From Paracoccaceae bacterium (lineage in GTDB: Bacteria; Pseudomonadota; Alphaproteobacteria; Rhodobacterales; Rhodobacteraceae), in NCBI GenBank assembly GCA_002708925.1, contig PAPN01000014.1, positions 244,023 to 308,022 of the forward strand: a stretch of 64,000 bases of DNA, written 5' to 3'. Position 1 is the stretch's first letter. Every line of letters begins with the position of its first letter. Below are positions 35,927-44,948 of this stretch, piece after piece. The notes under the pieces are model-generated. The model searched no databases and was not told the DNA's origin. It saw only the letters and a program-made list of their open reading frames with translations. The position numbers were made by a program, and so were the translations under genes.

Positions 35927-36880
35927 ATGACCAGTCAGACCCAAGTCATCTCGAGTGACCTCATTCCATCCGAATTGGCCCCGATTATCGCGGCTTTGTG
36001 CGCCGTTTCCAAAGATGTGGCCAAGATCATTGCCAAGGGCCCGCTGGGCCAGTCCCTGGCGCATCAGGTGGGCGAGAACAGCGATGGCGACGGGCAAAAG
36101 GCGCTGGACGTGCTTTCGGATGAGATGTTCGCCGAAGCGCTGAAGGATACCTCGGTGCGCTGGTATGCCTCGGAAGAGCAGGAAGACGCGGTTCTGCTGA
36201 ATGCGGCCGGGAAATATGCGCTGGCGATTGATCCGCTGGACGGGTCTTCGAACATTGATGTGAACGTGTCGATCGGGACGATTTTCTCGATTTACGCCAC
36301 CAAGGACGGGGCCGAGGAAAGCTTCTTGCGCCCTGCCAATGAACAGCTGGCGGGCGGGTATATCGTCTATGGTCCGGCGACCGCGCTGGTGGTGACTTTT
36401 GGCGCGGGGACGCTGCAATTCGTGCTGAACCCCGAGACGGGCCTGTTCGAGCTGGCCGAGACGGCGATGAAAATCCCTGCGACCTCGAAAGAGTTTGCGA
36501 TCAACGCCTCGAACCAGCGCCATTGGGTCAAGCCCGTGCGCGCCTATATCGACGATTGCCTGGCCGGCGCCGAGGGCCCGCTGGGCCAGAATTTCAACAT
36601 GCGCTGGGTCGGGTCTCTGGTGGCGGAAACGCACCGGATTCTGACGCGCGGGGGGCTGTTCCTCTATCCGCGTGACGCGCGCGCAGGCTATGAGAACGGC
36701 CGCCTGCGGATGGTCTATGAATGCGCGCCCATGGCCTTCTTGGTGGAACAGGCGCAGGGCGAGGCCACCGATGGCGAAACCCCGATCATGCAGCAGGCCG
36801 CCGACACGCTGCACGGACGTGCGCCGCTGGTGTTTGGCAGTGCCGAACTGGTGGATGGCGTGGCGTCCTATCATAAATAA
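35927..36880 (+). CDS. fbp: Fructose-1,6-bisphosphatase, class 1
   Basis: Fbp removes the 1-phosphate of fructose-1,6-bisphosphate in gluconeogenesis and the Calvin cycle. The 317-residue product has the class 1 metal-site motif IDPLDGSSNIDVNVSIGTIFSIY and the C-terminal RMVYECAPMAFLVEQAQG. I chose ATG 35927 (MTSQTQVISSDL), with CGGAAG upstream, since the longer in-frame start at 35840 adds 29 unrelated residues and runs through a direct repeat. It heads a run with aldolase, ribulose-phosphate epimerase and phosphoglycolate phosphatase genes, the same set found in cbb operons; no RuBisCO gene is in the window. Confidence 0.95.
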   Translation: MTSQTQVISSDLIPSELAPIIAALCAVSKDVAKIIAKGPLGQSLAHQVGENSDGDGQKALDVLSDEMFAEALKDTSVRWYASEEQEDAVLLNAAGKYALAIDPLDGSSNIDVNVSIGTIFSIYATKDGAEESFLRPANEQLAGGYIVYGPATALVVTFGAGTLQFVLNPETGLFELAETAMKIPATSKEFAINASNQRHWVKPVRAYIDDCLAGAEGPLGQNFNMRWVGSLVAETHRILTRGGLFLYPRDARAGYENGRLRMVYECAPMAFLVEQAQGEATDGETPIMQQAADTLHGRAPLVFGSAELVDGVASYHK

Positions 36881-36888
36881 GCGGCAGA

Positions 36889-36910
36889 ACCCTGTCCAAA
36901 AGGACAGGGT
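36889..36910 (+). other. Strong hairpin without U-tract after fbp
   Basis: ACCCTGTCC (36889-36897) pairs perfectly with GGACAGGGT (36902-36910) around an AAAA loop, 9 bases after the fbp stop. The next bases are GC-rich, so it may slow polymerase or protect mRNA and is unlikely to terminate transcription. Confidence 0.5.
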
Positions 36911-37021
36911 GCGCGCCCGAAGGGTGGAACGCCGCCGCCTGGCGGGCTATGGGCTGAGCAAGGTACCTGGTGCCTCATGCTGCCCGGCCCCGTGGGGGTC
37001 AAAATTCCAAGAGGATGCCCA

Positions 37022-38077
37022 ATGGCTTTGATCACCCTTCGTCAATTATTGGACCACGCGGCCGAGCATGGCTATGGCGTGCCGGCCTTCAACATCAACA
37101 ACATGGAGCAGGGTCTGGCGATCATGCAGGCCGCGCAGAAGGTGGACGCGCCGGTGATCTTGCAAGCTTCGCGCGGGGCGCGCAGCTATGCCGGGGACAT
37201 CATGCTGCGTCACATGGTGCAGGCGCTGTCGGAAATGTACCCCGATATTCCGATCTGTATGCATCAGGACCACGGCAATAACGAAGCCACCTGCCTTAGC
37301 GCCATTCGCCACGGGTTCACCAGCGTGATGATGGACGGCAGTCTTGAGGCGGATATGAAAACGCCCGCGTCCTATGACTACAATGTCGAGATCACCAAAC
37401 GCGTGACGGATGCGGCCCATTGGGTCGGGGCCAGTGTCGAGGGCGAGCTGGGCGTTCTGGGCAGTCTGGAAACCGGCGAGGCGGCGGCCGAGGATGGCTC
37501 GGGGGCCGAGGGCAAGCTGAGCCAGGACCAGCTGCTGACCGATCCCGATCAGGCGGTGGATTTTGTGAAAACCACCAAATGCGATGCGCTGGCGATTGCC
37601 TGCGGCACCTCGCACGGGGCCTATAAATTCAGCCGCAAACCGGACGGAGACATCCTGTCGATGTCCACGATCGAGGCGATCAACCGCAAACTGCCCGGCA
37701 TCCATCTGGTGATGCATGGCTCCAGCTCGGTGCCGCAGCCGTTGCAGGACATGATCAACGCTTTCGGCGGGGACATGCCTCAGACTTACGGCGTGCCGGT
37801 CGAGGAAATCGAGCGCGGCATCAAACACGGTGTGCGCAAGGTCAACATCGACACCGATTGCCGCATGGCGATGACCGGCCAGTTCCGCAAAATCGCGACC
37901 CAGAAACCGCAGGAATTCGACCCGCGCAAGTTCCTGATCCCGGCGATGCAGGAGATGGAAGACCTGTGCCGCGACCGTTTCGAACGCTTCGGCACGGCCG
38001 GCCATGCCAGCCAGATCAAGGTGATCTCGATGGATGATATGGCCGCGCGCTATGCAGACGGGTCTTTGGATCCGTAA
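37022..38077 (+). CDS. fba: Fructose-bisphosphate aldolase, class II (Calvin-type)
   Basis: This 351-residue zinc-dependent aldolase interconverts fructose-1,6-bisphosphate with two triose phosphates and can also make sedoheptulose bisphosphate. The zinc/active-site motif [10 protein letters not shown] (His and Asp), [13 protein letters not shown] and VMHGSSSVP are intact, and the overall form is the CbbA/Calvin subtype. ATG 37022 is preceded by AAGAGG. It lies 141 bases after fbp, with a hairpin between them, and 104 bases before rpe. Confidence 0.95.
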   Translation: MALITLRQLLDHAAEHGYGVPAFNINNMEQGLAIMQAAQKVDAPVILQASRGARSYAGDIMLRHMVQALSEMYPDIPICMHQDHGNNEATCLSAIRHGFTSVMMDGSLEADMKTPASYDYNVEITKRVTDAAHWVGASVEGELGVLGSLETGEAAAEDGSGAEGKLSQDQLLTDPDQAVDFVKTTKCDALAIACGTSHGAYKFSRKPDGDILSMSTIEAINRKLPGIHLVMHGSSSVPQPLQDMINAFGGDMPQTYGVPVEEIERGIKHGVRKVNIDTDCRMAMTGQFRKIATQKPQEFDPRKFLIPAMQEMEDLCRDRFERFGTAGHASQIKVISMDDMAARYADGSLDP

Positions 38078-38181
38078 GGCGGGCAAAAAAACCGTTCAAT
38101 AGCTGGCGGGCCCCTTCGAAAACGCCCGAGCGCGTACTATAGAAGGGGCACGTCAATCGCCCATCTGACAAGGAAACGCAC

Positions 38182-38871
38182 ATGTCCTTTGACCGCTCCA
38201 TCAAGATCGCTCCGTCGATTCTGTCTGCCGATTTCGCCAATTTCGGCCAGGAAATCCAAGCCATCGAAGCCCAGGGCGCCGATTGGGTGCATGTGGATGT
38301 CATGGACGGGCATTTCGTGCCGAACCTGACTTTCGGCCCGCCCGCGGTCAAAGCGTTCCGCCCGCATGTGAAAACCTTCATGGATGTGCACCTGATGATC
38401 GCGCCGGTGGACCCCTATATTCAGGCCTATGCCGATGCGGGTGCCGATATGATCACCGCCCATTGGGAGGCAGGCCCCCACCCGCACCGCACCTTGCAGG
38501 CGATCAAGGCGACGGGGAAAATGGCGGGCATTTCGCTGAACCCCGGCACTCCGGCCAGCGTGATCTCTGAGGTTCTGGACCTGGTGGATATGGTTCTGGT
38601 CATGAGCGTGAACCCCGGTTTCGGCGGTCAGAAGTTCATTCCCTCATCCGTGGAAAAGGTCCGTCAAATCCGCGAAATGATCGGCGAACGCGAGATCATG
38701 ATTCAGGTGGATGGCGGTGTGGATCCCGTCACTGTTGGGCCTTTGGTGGCGGCTGGGGCGGATTGTTTCGTGGCTGGCTCGGCCGTGTTCAAAGGGGGCT
38801 CGGTTGAGAACCCGGAGGTCTATGGCGAAAACATCCGCGCAATCCGTGCGGCGGCACAGGCCGCGCAGTAA
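38182..38871 (+). CDS. rpe: Ribulose-phosphate 3-epimerase
   Basis: Rpe interconverts ribulose-5-phosphate and xylulose-5-phosphate in the pentose phosphate and Calvin cycles. The 229-residue TIM-barrel protein shows [14 protein letters not shown], the metal-binding [26 protein letters not shown]-type [25 protein letters not shown] and the catalytic [16 protein letters not shown] precedes the ATG. It lies 57 bases upstream of the phosphatase gene and is probably cotranscribed with it. Confidence 0.96.
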   Translation: MSFDRSIKIAPSILSADFANFGQEIQAIEAQGADWVHVDVMDGHFVPNLTFGPPAVKAFRPHVKTFMDVHLMIAPVDPYIQAYADAGADMITAHWEAGPHPHRTLQAIKATGKMAGISLNPGTPASVISEVLDLVDMVLVMSVNPGFGGQKFIPSSVEKVRQIREMIGEREIMIQVDGGVDPVTVGPLVAAGADCFVAGSAVFKGGSVENPEVYGENIRAIRAAAQAAQ

Positions 38872-38927
38872 GGTATTGTAATTTATGCAGGTTGCCCCTG
38901 GGCGGGCCCGGCAGGAAAGATGTGCCC

Positions 38928-39596
38928 ATGGCAAGTATCGTTTTCGATCTGGATGGCACGCTGATCGACAGCGCGCCGGACATCCGCGCGGCGGTGAACA
39001 GGATGCTGGCCGAGGAGGGGTGCGAACCTCTGGATCTGCCGACGATTGTCTCGTTTATCGGGAATGGATTGCCGAAGCTGGTTGAGCGCGTGATCGCGCG
39101 GGTCGGGCTGGATGAGGCCCGCCAGGCTGAACTGACGGCGATCACGCTGGCTCATTACAGCGCGGCGGCCACGGATCTGACCCGCCCCTATGCCGGTGTC
39201 GCAGAGACCTTGGAGAGGCTGAAACAGGCCGGGCACGTTCTGGCGCTATGCACGAACAAACCCGAAGCGCCGGCCCGCGCCATTTTGCGTGATCTGGGGA
39301 TGGCGCATTTCTTTGACGGGGTGGTGGGGGGCGACACGCTGAATGTCAAGAAACCCGATCCCGCGCCCTTGTTGCATATCGTTGGGCATCTGGAGCGGGC
39401 GGATGTGCTTTATGTCGGGGATAGCGAGGTGGATGCGGAGACGGCTCAGCGCGCGGGTATTCGTTTCGCGCTGTTCACCGGAGGCTATCGTAAAAGCCCG
39501 GTCGATCAGATTCCGCATCAGGATGTGTTTGGCGATTTCACGGAGTTGCCGGGGTTGGTGGAGGCGGCCTGTCCGCTGGGGCGCGCCGGGATTTGA
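38928..39596 (+). CDS. gph: Phosphoglycolate phosphatase (HAD family)
   Basis: Gph/CbbZ dephosphorylates 2-phosphoglycolate, formed by RuBisCO oxygenation or DNA repair. The 222-residue HAD protein has the nucleophile motif FDLDGTLIDSAPDI, motif II CTNKPEAPA, the Lys in NVKKPDPAPLLH and motif IV YVGDSEVDAETA. The ATG at 38928 has AGGAAAG upstream and fits the family N-terminus better than a frame start at 38892. With rpe, aldolase and fbp it forms a carbon-metabolism group. It converges on a PAS-LuxR regulator gene. Confidence 0.92.
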   Translation: MASIVFDLDGTLIDSAPDIRAAVNRMLAEEGCEPLDLPTIVSFIGNGLPKLVERVIARVGLDEARQAELTAITLAHYSAAATDLTRPYAGVAETLERLKQAGHVLALCTNKPEAPARAILRDLGMAHFFDGVVGGDTLNVKKPDPAPLLHIVGHLERADVLYVGDSEVDAETAQRAGIRFALFTGGYRKSPVDQIPHQDVFGDFTELPGLVEAACPLGRAGI

Positions 39597-39632
39597 GTGT
39601 GGAATGAGTATTTGCAGAGCAAAGAAGCGGGG

Positions 39633-40178
39633 TTAATGCGTCACGCCTGCGAGACGGCTGAGCAGGACCGCGACGTTTTTGACTTTGAATTTGCGCAAGA
39701 GGCGGGCGCGGACGTCCTCGACCGTGCGGGGGGACAGGCTGAGCACCTTGGCGATTTCCTTGCTGGTGTAGCCGCGTGAGAGCCACATGAGGACTTCGCG
39801 TTCGCGCGGGGTGAGGGTGGGGCCTTCGGGGTCGGTGTCGATCAGGGCGAAGCTGAGGACGATGCGGTCCAGTGGGCTGTCCGGGGTCAGGGTGCGGGCG
39901 CGGAAGCGGCACCAGAATTGGTGCCCATCGCGGTGGCGCATCAGACGTTCGTCGGAATAGGGCAGGGATTGGCGCAGCGGTTCCAGCCCGATGTCCCTGA
40001 TCTGGTGAAATTCCTGATCGGTGCCGTAGAGCAGGCGGAAGCTTTGACCGATCAGATCCTGTTTGTCATAGCCGAACATATGCGCAAACGAGCCATTACA
40101 GGCGCGGATCACGCGTTGCTCGGTCAGGGCGATGCCCATGGGGGCGCTGTCGAAGGCCAGGGTTTCCAGATCGTTCAT
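39633..40178 (-). CDS. PAS-LuxR transcriptional regulator
   Basis: This 181-residue protein has a PAS domain (residues about 5-115: APMGIALTEQRVIRACNGSF, GYDKQDLIGQSFRLLY, RHRDGHQFWCRFRA) followed by a LuxR/GerE helix-turn-helix (LTPREREVLMWLSRGY to VLSLSPRTVEDVRARLLRKF). There is no receiver domain, so the PAS domain probably senses a small ligand or redox state directly. It is divergent from the deacylase/ABC operon, and a perfect palindrome lies in the 91-base gap, which strongly suggests it controls that operon and itself. Confidence 0.9.
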   Translation of the reverse strand: MNDLETLAFDSAPMGIALTEQRVIRACNGSFAHMFGYDKQDLIGQSFRLLYGTDQEFHQIRDIGLEPLRQSLPYSDERLMRHRDGHQFWCRFRARTLTPDSPLDRIVLSFALIDTDPEGPTLTPREREVLMWLSRGYTSKEIAKVLSLSPRTVEDVRARLLRKFKVKNVAVLLSRLAGVTH

Positions 40179-40191
40179 ATGTCACCGTGTT

Positions 40192-40213
40192 CATACGGTA
40201 TTGGCACCGTATG
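40192..40213. promoter_or_regulatory. Perfect palindrome in the divergent regulator/operon gap
   Basis: CATACGGT (40192-40199), six bases ATTGGC, then ACCGTATG (40206-40213) form 8-bp perfect arms over 22 bp, the size of sites bound by LuxR-type dimers. It is the best operator candidate for the PAS-LuxR protein. Confidence 0.6.
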
Positions 40214-40269
40214 CGCTAGGGATGCATGGTTTTGAGAGCAAATGCAAGCAGCAGAGGATCATCGCCTGC

Positions 40270-41565
40270 ATGACCATCGACCAGCGCCTGAGTGACGAGA
40301 TTGATGCCCGCCGTGAGGATTTGATCCAGCTGACGGGCGATCTGATCCGCATCCCGACGCTGAATCCTCCGGGTGAGAATTACCGTGACATCTGCGAGTT
40401 TCTGGCCAATCGGTTGCGCCCGCAGGGGTTTGCGATTGAGCTGGTGCGGGCGCATGGGGTCCCTGGCGACAGTGAGAAATACCCGCGCTGGAATGTGATT
40501 GCGCGGCGCGAGGGAAAGCGTTTGGGCGATTGCGTACATTTCAACAGCCATATTGATGTGGTGGATGTGGGGCTGGGCTGGACGGTGGACCCGTTTGGCG
40601 GCGCGTTGATCGACGGGAAGGTTTACGGGCGCGGGGCCTGTGACATGAAGGGCGGGCTGGCGGCCAGTATCGTGGCGGCCGAGGCGTTTATTGCCGTGTG
40701 TCCGGATTTTGCCGGAGCCATTGAAATCAGCGGCACGGCCGATGAGGAATCGGGGGGATTTGGCGGGGTAGCCTATCTGGCGCAGCAAGGGTTTTTCGCC
40801 CCCGAGCGGGTGCAGCATGTGATCATCCCCGAGCCGTTGAACAAGGACCGGATTTGCCTGGGCCACCGCGGCGTATGGTGGGCCGAGATCGAGACATTTG
40901 GCGAGATCGCCCATGGCTCGATGCCCTTTCTGGGGGACTGCGCCGTGCGCCACATGGGGGCCGTGATGGAGGAGATGGAGCACAGCCTGTTCCCTGCCCT
41001 GGCGCAGAAACGCACGGATATGCCGGTGGTGCCCGAAGGGGCCAAGCAATCGACGCTGAATATCAACTCGATCCACGGCGGTCAGGCCGAGGGGGATGCC
41101 GATTTCACCGGATTGCCCAGCCCCTGCGTGCCCGACAGTTGCCGGATGGTCATCGACCGGCGTTTCCTGATCGAAGAGGATATCGACGATGTGCAGGCCG
41201 AGGTGATGGAGGTGCTGCGCAAGGTCGAGGCCGACCGCGACAGTTTCCGCTATGACGTGCGCGAGCTGCACCGCGTCCTGCCGACCATGACGGAAAAAGA
41301 CGCTCCGATTGTGAAAACCGTGGCGCAGGCGATTTTGGACACGATGGGGACGGATGCGCAATTCGTGGTCAGCCCCGGCACCTATGATCAAAAGCATATC
41401 GACCGTATCGGCAAGCTGCATAACTGCATCGCCTATGGGCCGGGGATTTTGGATTTGGCGCACAAACCGGATGAATATGTCGGTGTGGATGATATGCTCG
41501 ATTCTGCGAAGGTGATGGGCCGCACGCTGATCGAGCTTTTGGCAAGCCCGGAAGAGGCGGCCTGA
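40270..41565 (+). CDS. M20-family deacylase (ArgE/DapE/CPG2-like)
   Basis: This 432-residue metallohydrolase of the M20 family cleaves N-acyl or peptide bonds. Metal-ligand motifs are visible: FNSHIDVV (His), RGACDMKGGLAA (bridging Asp), TADEESGGFGG (catalytic Glu and ligand) and the HGSMPF loop. The ATG at 40270 (MTIDQRLSDEID) has GAGGATC upstream; an in-frame ATG at 40222 would add 16 residues of doubtful value. It is the first gene of an operon followed at 17 bases by a peptide-type ABC transporter. I infer that the transporter imports an N-acylated or amide compound that this enzyme opens; the substrate is unknown. Confidence 0.88.
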   Translation: MTIDQRLSDEIDARREDLIQLTGDLIRIPTLNPPGENYRDICEFLANRLRPQGFAIELVRAHGVPGDSEKYPRWNVIARREGKRLGDCVHFNSHIDVVDVGLGWTVDPFGGALIDGKVYGRGACDMKGGLAASIVAAEAFIAVCPDFAGAIEISGTADEESGGFGGVAYLAQQGFFAPERVQHVIIPEPLNKDRICLGHRGVWWAEIETFGEIAHGSMPFLGDCAVRHMGAVMEEMEHSLFPALAQKRTDMPVVPEGAKQSTLNINSIHGGQAEGDADFTGLPSPCVPDSCRMVIDRRFLIEEDIDDVQAEVMEVLRKVEADRDSFRYDVRELHRVLPTMTEKDAPIVKTVAQAILDTMGTDAQFVVSPGTYDQKHIDRIGKLHNCIAYGPGILDLAHKPDEYVGVDDMLDSAKVMGRTLIELLASPEEAA

Positions 41566-41582
41566 CAACAGGGAGAAAGAGG

Positions 41583-43067
41583 ATGACTTTTAAGGGACTT
41601 AAGACCGGCTTGATCAGCGCGCTTGCGCTGGCGGCCAGCGTTGGGGTGGCTCACGCGAAAACCGATATTGTCGTGGCGATGCAGCTGGAGCCGCCGCATC
41701 TGGACCCGACCTCGGCCGCTGCCGGGGCGATTGACTCGGTGCTGTATTCCAACGTCTTCGAGGGGCTGACCCGGTTTGGCGCGGATGGGTCTGTGAACCC
41801 CGGCCTGGCCAAAAGCTGGGAGATTTCCGAGGACGGGACCGAGTATACCTTTCATCTGAATGAGGGCGTGACCTTCCATGATGGCAGCGCGATGGACGCT
41901 GAGGACGTGAAATTCAGCCTGGATCGCGCCCGCGCCGAGGACAGCGCCAATGCGCAGAAGGCCCTGTTTGCAGGGATCACGGATGTGACCGTGGTGGACC
42001 CGATGACCGTCAAGGTCACGCTGGACGGGCCGAACGGATCCTTCCTGTTCAACATGGCCTGGGGCGACGCGGTGATTGTCGCGCCTGAATCGATTGAAAA
42101 CATCAAAACCGCCCCGGTGGGCACGGGGGCGTTCAAGTTCTCTAACTGGGTGCAGGGCGATAAGATCGACCTGGAGAAGAATACCGCGTATTGGGGCACG
42201 CCGGCCAAGCTGGATAAGGTGAGCTTCAAATTCATCAGCGACCCGACCGCCGCATTCGCTGCCGTGATGGCCGAGGATGTGAATGCTTTCGTCGGCTTCC
42301 CCGCGCCGGAAAACCTGCCTCAGTTTGAGGCGGACCCGCGGTTCCAGGTGCTGGTTGGCTCGACCGAAGGGGAAACCATCCTGTCCACCAATAACAAGAT
42401 GCCTCCGCTGGATAATGTGAAAGTGCGCGCGGCTGTGGCCCATGCGATCGACCGGCAGGCGATCATCGACGGCGCGATGTTTGGTTATGGTACGCCGATT
42501 GGCACTCATTTTGCACCGCACAACCCCGATTACGTCGATCTGACGGGGGGCAGTGCCTATGATCCGGAAATGGCCAGGAAACTGCTGGCCGAGGCCGGAT
42601 ACCCCGATGGGTTCAAGACCACGCTGAAACTGCCGCCGCCGTCCTATGCGCGGCGCGGAGGCGAGATTATCGCGGCCCAGCTACGCGCCGTGGGGATCGA
42701 GACCGAGATCAGCAATCTGGAATGGGCGCAATGGCTGGAGCAGGTGTTCCGCGGCAAGGATTACGGGCTGACCATTGTCAGCCACACCGAACCGTTTGAC
42801 ATCGGGATCTATGCGCGGCCTGATTACTATTTCCAGTATGACAGCGCGGTGTTTCAGGCCTTGAATACGGCGCTGGCCGCCGAGAGCGACCCGGCGCGGC
42901 GCTCTGAGCTGCTGACAGCGATGCAGGAGAAGATCAGCGGTGATTATGTGAACGGCTATCTGTTCCAGCTGGCCTTCCCGACCGTGGCGAATGCCAAGGT
43001 GATGGGCCTGTGGAAGGATGCGCCGACCCAGGCGACGGATATGACCGGGGTTTACTGGGCCGAGTGA
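41583..43067 (+). CDS. ABC transporter periplasmic substrate-binding protein (peptide/opine/nickel family 5)
   Basis: This 494-residue periplasmic binding protein of family SBP_bac_5 starts with a signal peptide (cleavage likely after GVAHA, about residue 25). The body has the family hallmarks YSNVFEGLTRFGADGSVNPGLAKSWEISEDG near residues 58-90 and EGVTFHDGS. Such proteins capture peptides, opines or related molecules. GGGAGAAAGAGG precedes the ATG. A dispersed repeat lies in the gap before the permease gene. Confidence 0.93.
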   Translation: MTFKGLKTGLISALALAASVGVAHAKTDIVVAMQLEPPHLDPTSAAAGAIDSVLYSNVFEGLTRFGADGSVNPGLAKSWEISEDGTEYTFHLNEGVTFHDGSAMDAEDVKFSLDRARAEDSANAQKALFAGITDVTVVDPMTVKVTLDGPNGSFLFNMAWGDAVIVAPESIENIKTAPVGTGAFKFSNWVQGDKIDLEKNTAYWGTPAKLDKVSFKFISDPTAAFAAVMAEDVNAFVGFPAPENLPQFEADPRFQVLVGSTEGETILSTNNKMPPLDNVKVRAAVAHAIDRQAIIDGAMFGYGTPIGTHFAPHNPDYVDLTGGSAYDPEMARKLLAEAGYPDGFKTTLKLPPPSYARRGGEIIAAQLRAVGIETEISNLEWAQWLEQVFRGKDYGLTIVSHTEPFDIGIYARPDYYFQYDSAVFQALNTALAAESDPARRSELLTAMQEKISGDYVNGYLFQLAFPTVANAKVMGLWKDAPTQATDMTGVYWAE

Positions 43068-43106
43068 TCTGAGCGCGGGCGTTCGTGCATGAGGGGATGT
43101 GCGGAC

Positions 43107-43138
43107 GCCTCCGGCGGGAGTATTTCCGTCAGAAAGAA
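43107..43138 (+). repeat. Dispersed intergenic repeat, copy B (before ABC permease)
   Basis: GCCTCCGGCGGGAG followed by TATTTCCGTCAG and AAAGAA is the second copy of the element at 4376 and 52414, here between the binding-protein stop and the permease start. CTCC-GGCG-GGAG can form a short hairpin. Confidence 0.7.
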
Positions 43139-43182
43139 ACGAAGAAGGGTGCGGGGCCCTCGTAAGGTGGGTGACGGGCGAG

Positions 43183-44130
43183 ATGCTGCGCTATTTTCTG
43201 AAAAGAATGGTGTCTTTGGGGCTGAGCCTGGCGGTGGCCTCGGTGGTGATTTTCCTGGCGCTTGAGGTCGTGCCGGGGGATCCGGCGGCCTATATGCTGG
43301 GGATTAATGCGCAAGAGGATACGCTGGCTGCGCTGCGTGAGGAACTGGGGTTGGATGACTCGGTTCTGGAGCGGTATGTGTCCTGGGTGGGCGGGATGCT
43401 GACCGGGGATTTCGGGGTGTCCTATACGTATCGCACGCCGGTGGCCGAGATGATTGGCGAGCGGCTTTGGGTGTCGCTGCCGCTGGCGATTTATGCGCTG
43501 ACGCTGAGCACGGCAATTGCCTTTCCTGCCGGGATCTGGGCGGCGAGCAGACGCGGATCGGCCGTGGATGTAGGGGTGATGGGGGTGACGCAGCTGGGCG
43601 TGGCGATCCCGAATTTCTGGTTTGCGATGCTGATGGTGCTGGTTTTTGCGATCAATTTGCGGTGGTTTTCGGCCGGCGGGTTTTTTGGCTGGGAGGCTGG
43701 CTTTTTTGCGGCGGTGAAGTCGCTGACCCTGCCTGCGGTGGCGTTGGCTTTGCCTCAGGCCAGTATTCTGGCGCGGGTGATGCGGTCGTCTTTGCTGGAT
43801 ACGCTGAGCGAGGATTTCATCCGCACGGCGCGGGCCAAGGGGCTGAGCAAGCGGCAGGCATTATGGGGGCACGCGTTGCGCAATGCGTTGATTCCGGTGC
43901 TGACGATTATCGGATTGCAGTTTTCGTTTCTGCTGGCTGGCGCGATTATTATCGAGAACGTGTTTTTCCTGCCGGGGCTGGGGCGGCTGGTGTTCCAGTC
44001 GATCAGCGCGCGGGATCTGATTGTGGTGGAATCGGTGGTGATGCTGCTTGTCTTTGCCGTGATCGTGGTGAATTTCGCGGTGGATATGGCCTATGCGCTG
44101 GTGGATCCTCGGCTGAGGGGGCGGCGCTGA
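43183..44130 (+). CDS. ABC transporter permease (DppB-like)
   Basis: This 315-residue inner-membrane permease has six predicted helices and the DppB/OppB N-terminus (LRYFLKRMVSLGLSLAVASVV, VVPGDPAAYMLG). The EAA loop that contacts the ATPase reads DFIRTARAKGLSKRQALWGHALRNALIP. ATG 43183 fits the family start; longer frames run into the dispersed repeat. Its stop overlaps the next permease start by one base (TGATG), so they are coupled. Confidence 0.92.
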   Translation: MLRYFLKRMVSLGLSLAVASVVIFLALEVVPGDPAAYMLGINAQEDTLAALREELGLDDSVLERYVSWVGGMLTGDFGVSYTYRTPVAEMIGERLWVSLPLAIYALTLSTAIAFPAGIWAASRRGSAVDVGVMGVTQLGVAIPNFWFAMLMVLVFAINLRWFSAGGFFGWEAGFFAAVKSLTLPAVALALPQASILARVMRSSLLDTLSEDFIRTARAKGLSKRQALWGHALRNALIPVLTIIGLQFSFLLAGAIIIENVFFLPGLGRLVFQSISARDLIVVESVVMLLVFAVIVVNFAVDMAYALVDPRLRGRR

Positions 44131-44948
44131 TGGGCAATCGGAACCTGTGGATCGGCACGATTCTGACGCTGATTTTTGCCGGGGCGGCGGTGCTGAGTTT
44201 CGCCTGGGTGCCTTATGACGTGACCGGGCTGGACATCGCCAACAAGATCAAGCCGCCCAGTGCCGCGCATCCTTTGGGGACGGATCATTTTGGCCGCGAT
44301 ATTCTGAGCATGATCATGGTGGGGGCGCGGACCTCGATCGCGGTTGCCTTGGTGGCGGTGGGGATCGGTATGGGGGTCGGGGTGCCGTTGGGGCTGGCGG
44401 CGGCGGCGCGCAAGGGCGGGCTGATGGACGAGCTGATCATGCGCGGCAACGATCTGGTTTTTGCCTTTCCCAGCCTGCTGATCGCCATCATGATCACCGC
44501 CGTTTTCGGGGCCTCGGCGTTGAATGCGATCATCGCGATTGGCATTTTCAACATCCCGGTTTTCGCGCGGCTGACGCGCTCGGGGGCGCTGAGCCTGTGG
44601 ACGCGGGACTATGTGATGGCGGCGCGGGTGTCGGGGAAATCGGCGGCGCGGATCTCGGTCGAGCATATCCTGCCCAACGTGTTGAACCTGCTGATCGTGC
44701 AGGGGACGATCCAGTTCTCACTGGGCATCCTGGCCGAGGCGGGGCTGAGCTATGTGGGGCTGGGCGCGCAGCCGCCGACGCCGTCCTGGGGGCGGATGCT
44801 GGCGGACAGTCAGACGATGATTTCATTCGCGCCGCATATGGCCCTGTTCCCCGGATTGGCGATTTTGCTGACGGTGTTGGGGCTGAACCTGATGGGCGAT
44901 GGGCTGCGTGATCTGTTTGACCCCAAACTGCGGAGAGCACGGACATGA
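44130..44948 (+). CDS. ABC transporter permease (DppC-like)
   Basis: This 272-residue permease shows the DppC features HPLGTDHFGRDILSMIMVGARTS, an EAA loop DYVMAARVSGKSAARISVEHILPN and the C-terminal GDGLRDLFDPKLR. Six helices are expected. The start ATG overlaps the upstream stop by one base, and its end overlaps the ATPase gene by four (ATGA). It forms the second half of the membrane channel. Confidence 0.94.
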   Translation: MGNRNLWIGTILTLIFAGAAVLSFAWVPYDVTGLDIANKIKPPSAAHPLGTDHFGRDILSMIMVGARTSIAVALVAVGIGMGVGVPLGLAAAARKGGLMDELIMRGNDLVFAFPSLLIAIMITAVFGASALNAIIAIGIFNIPVFARLTRSGALSLWTRDYVMAARVSGKSAARISVEHILPNVLNLLIVQGTIQFSLGILAEAGLSYVGLGAQPPTPSWGRMLADSQTMISFAPHMALFPGLAILLTVLGLNLMGDGLRDLFDPKLRRART

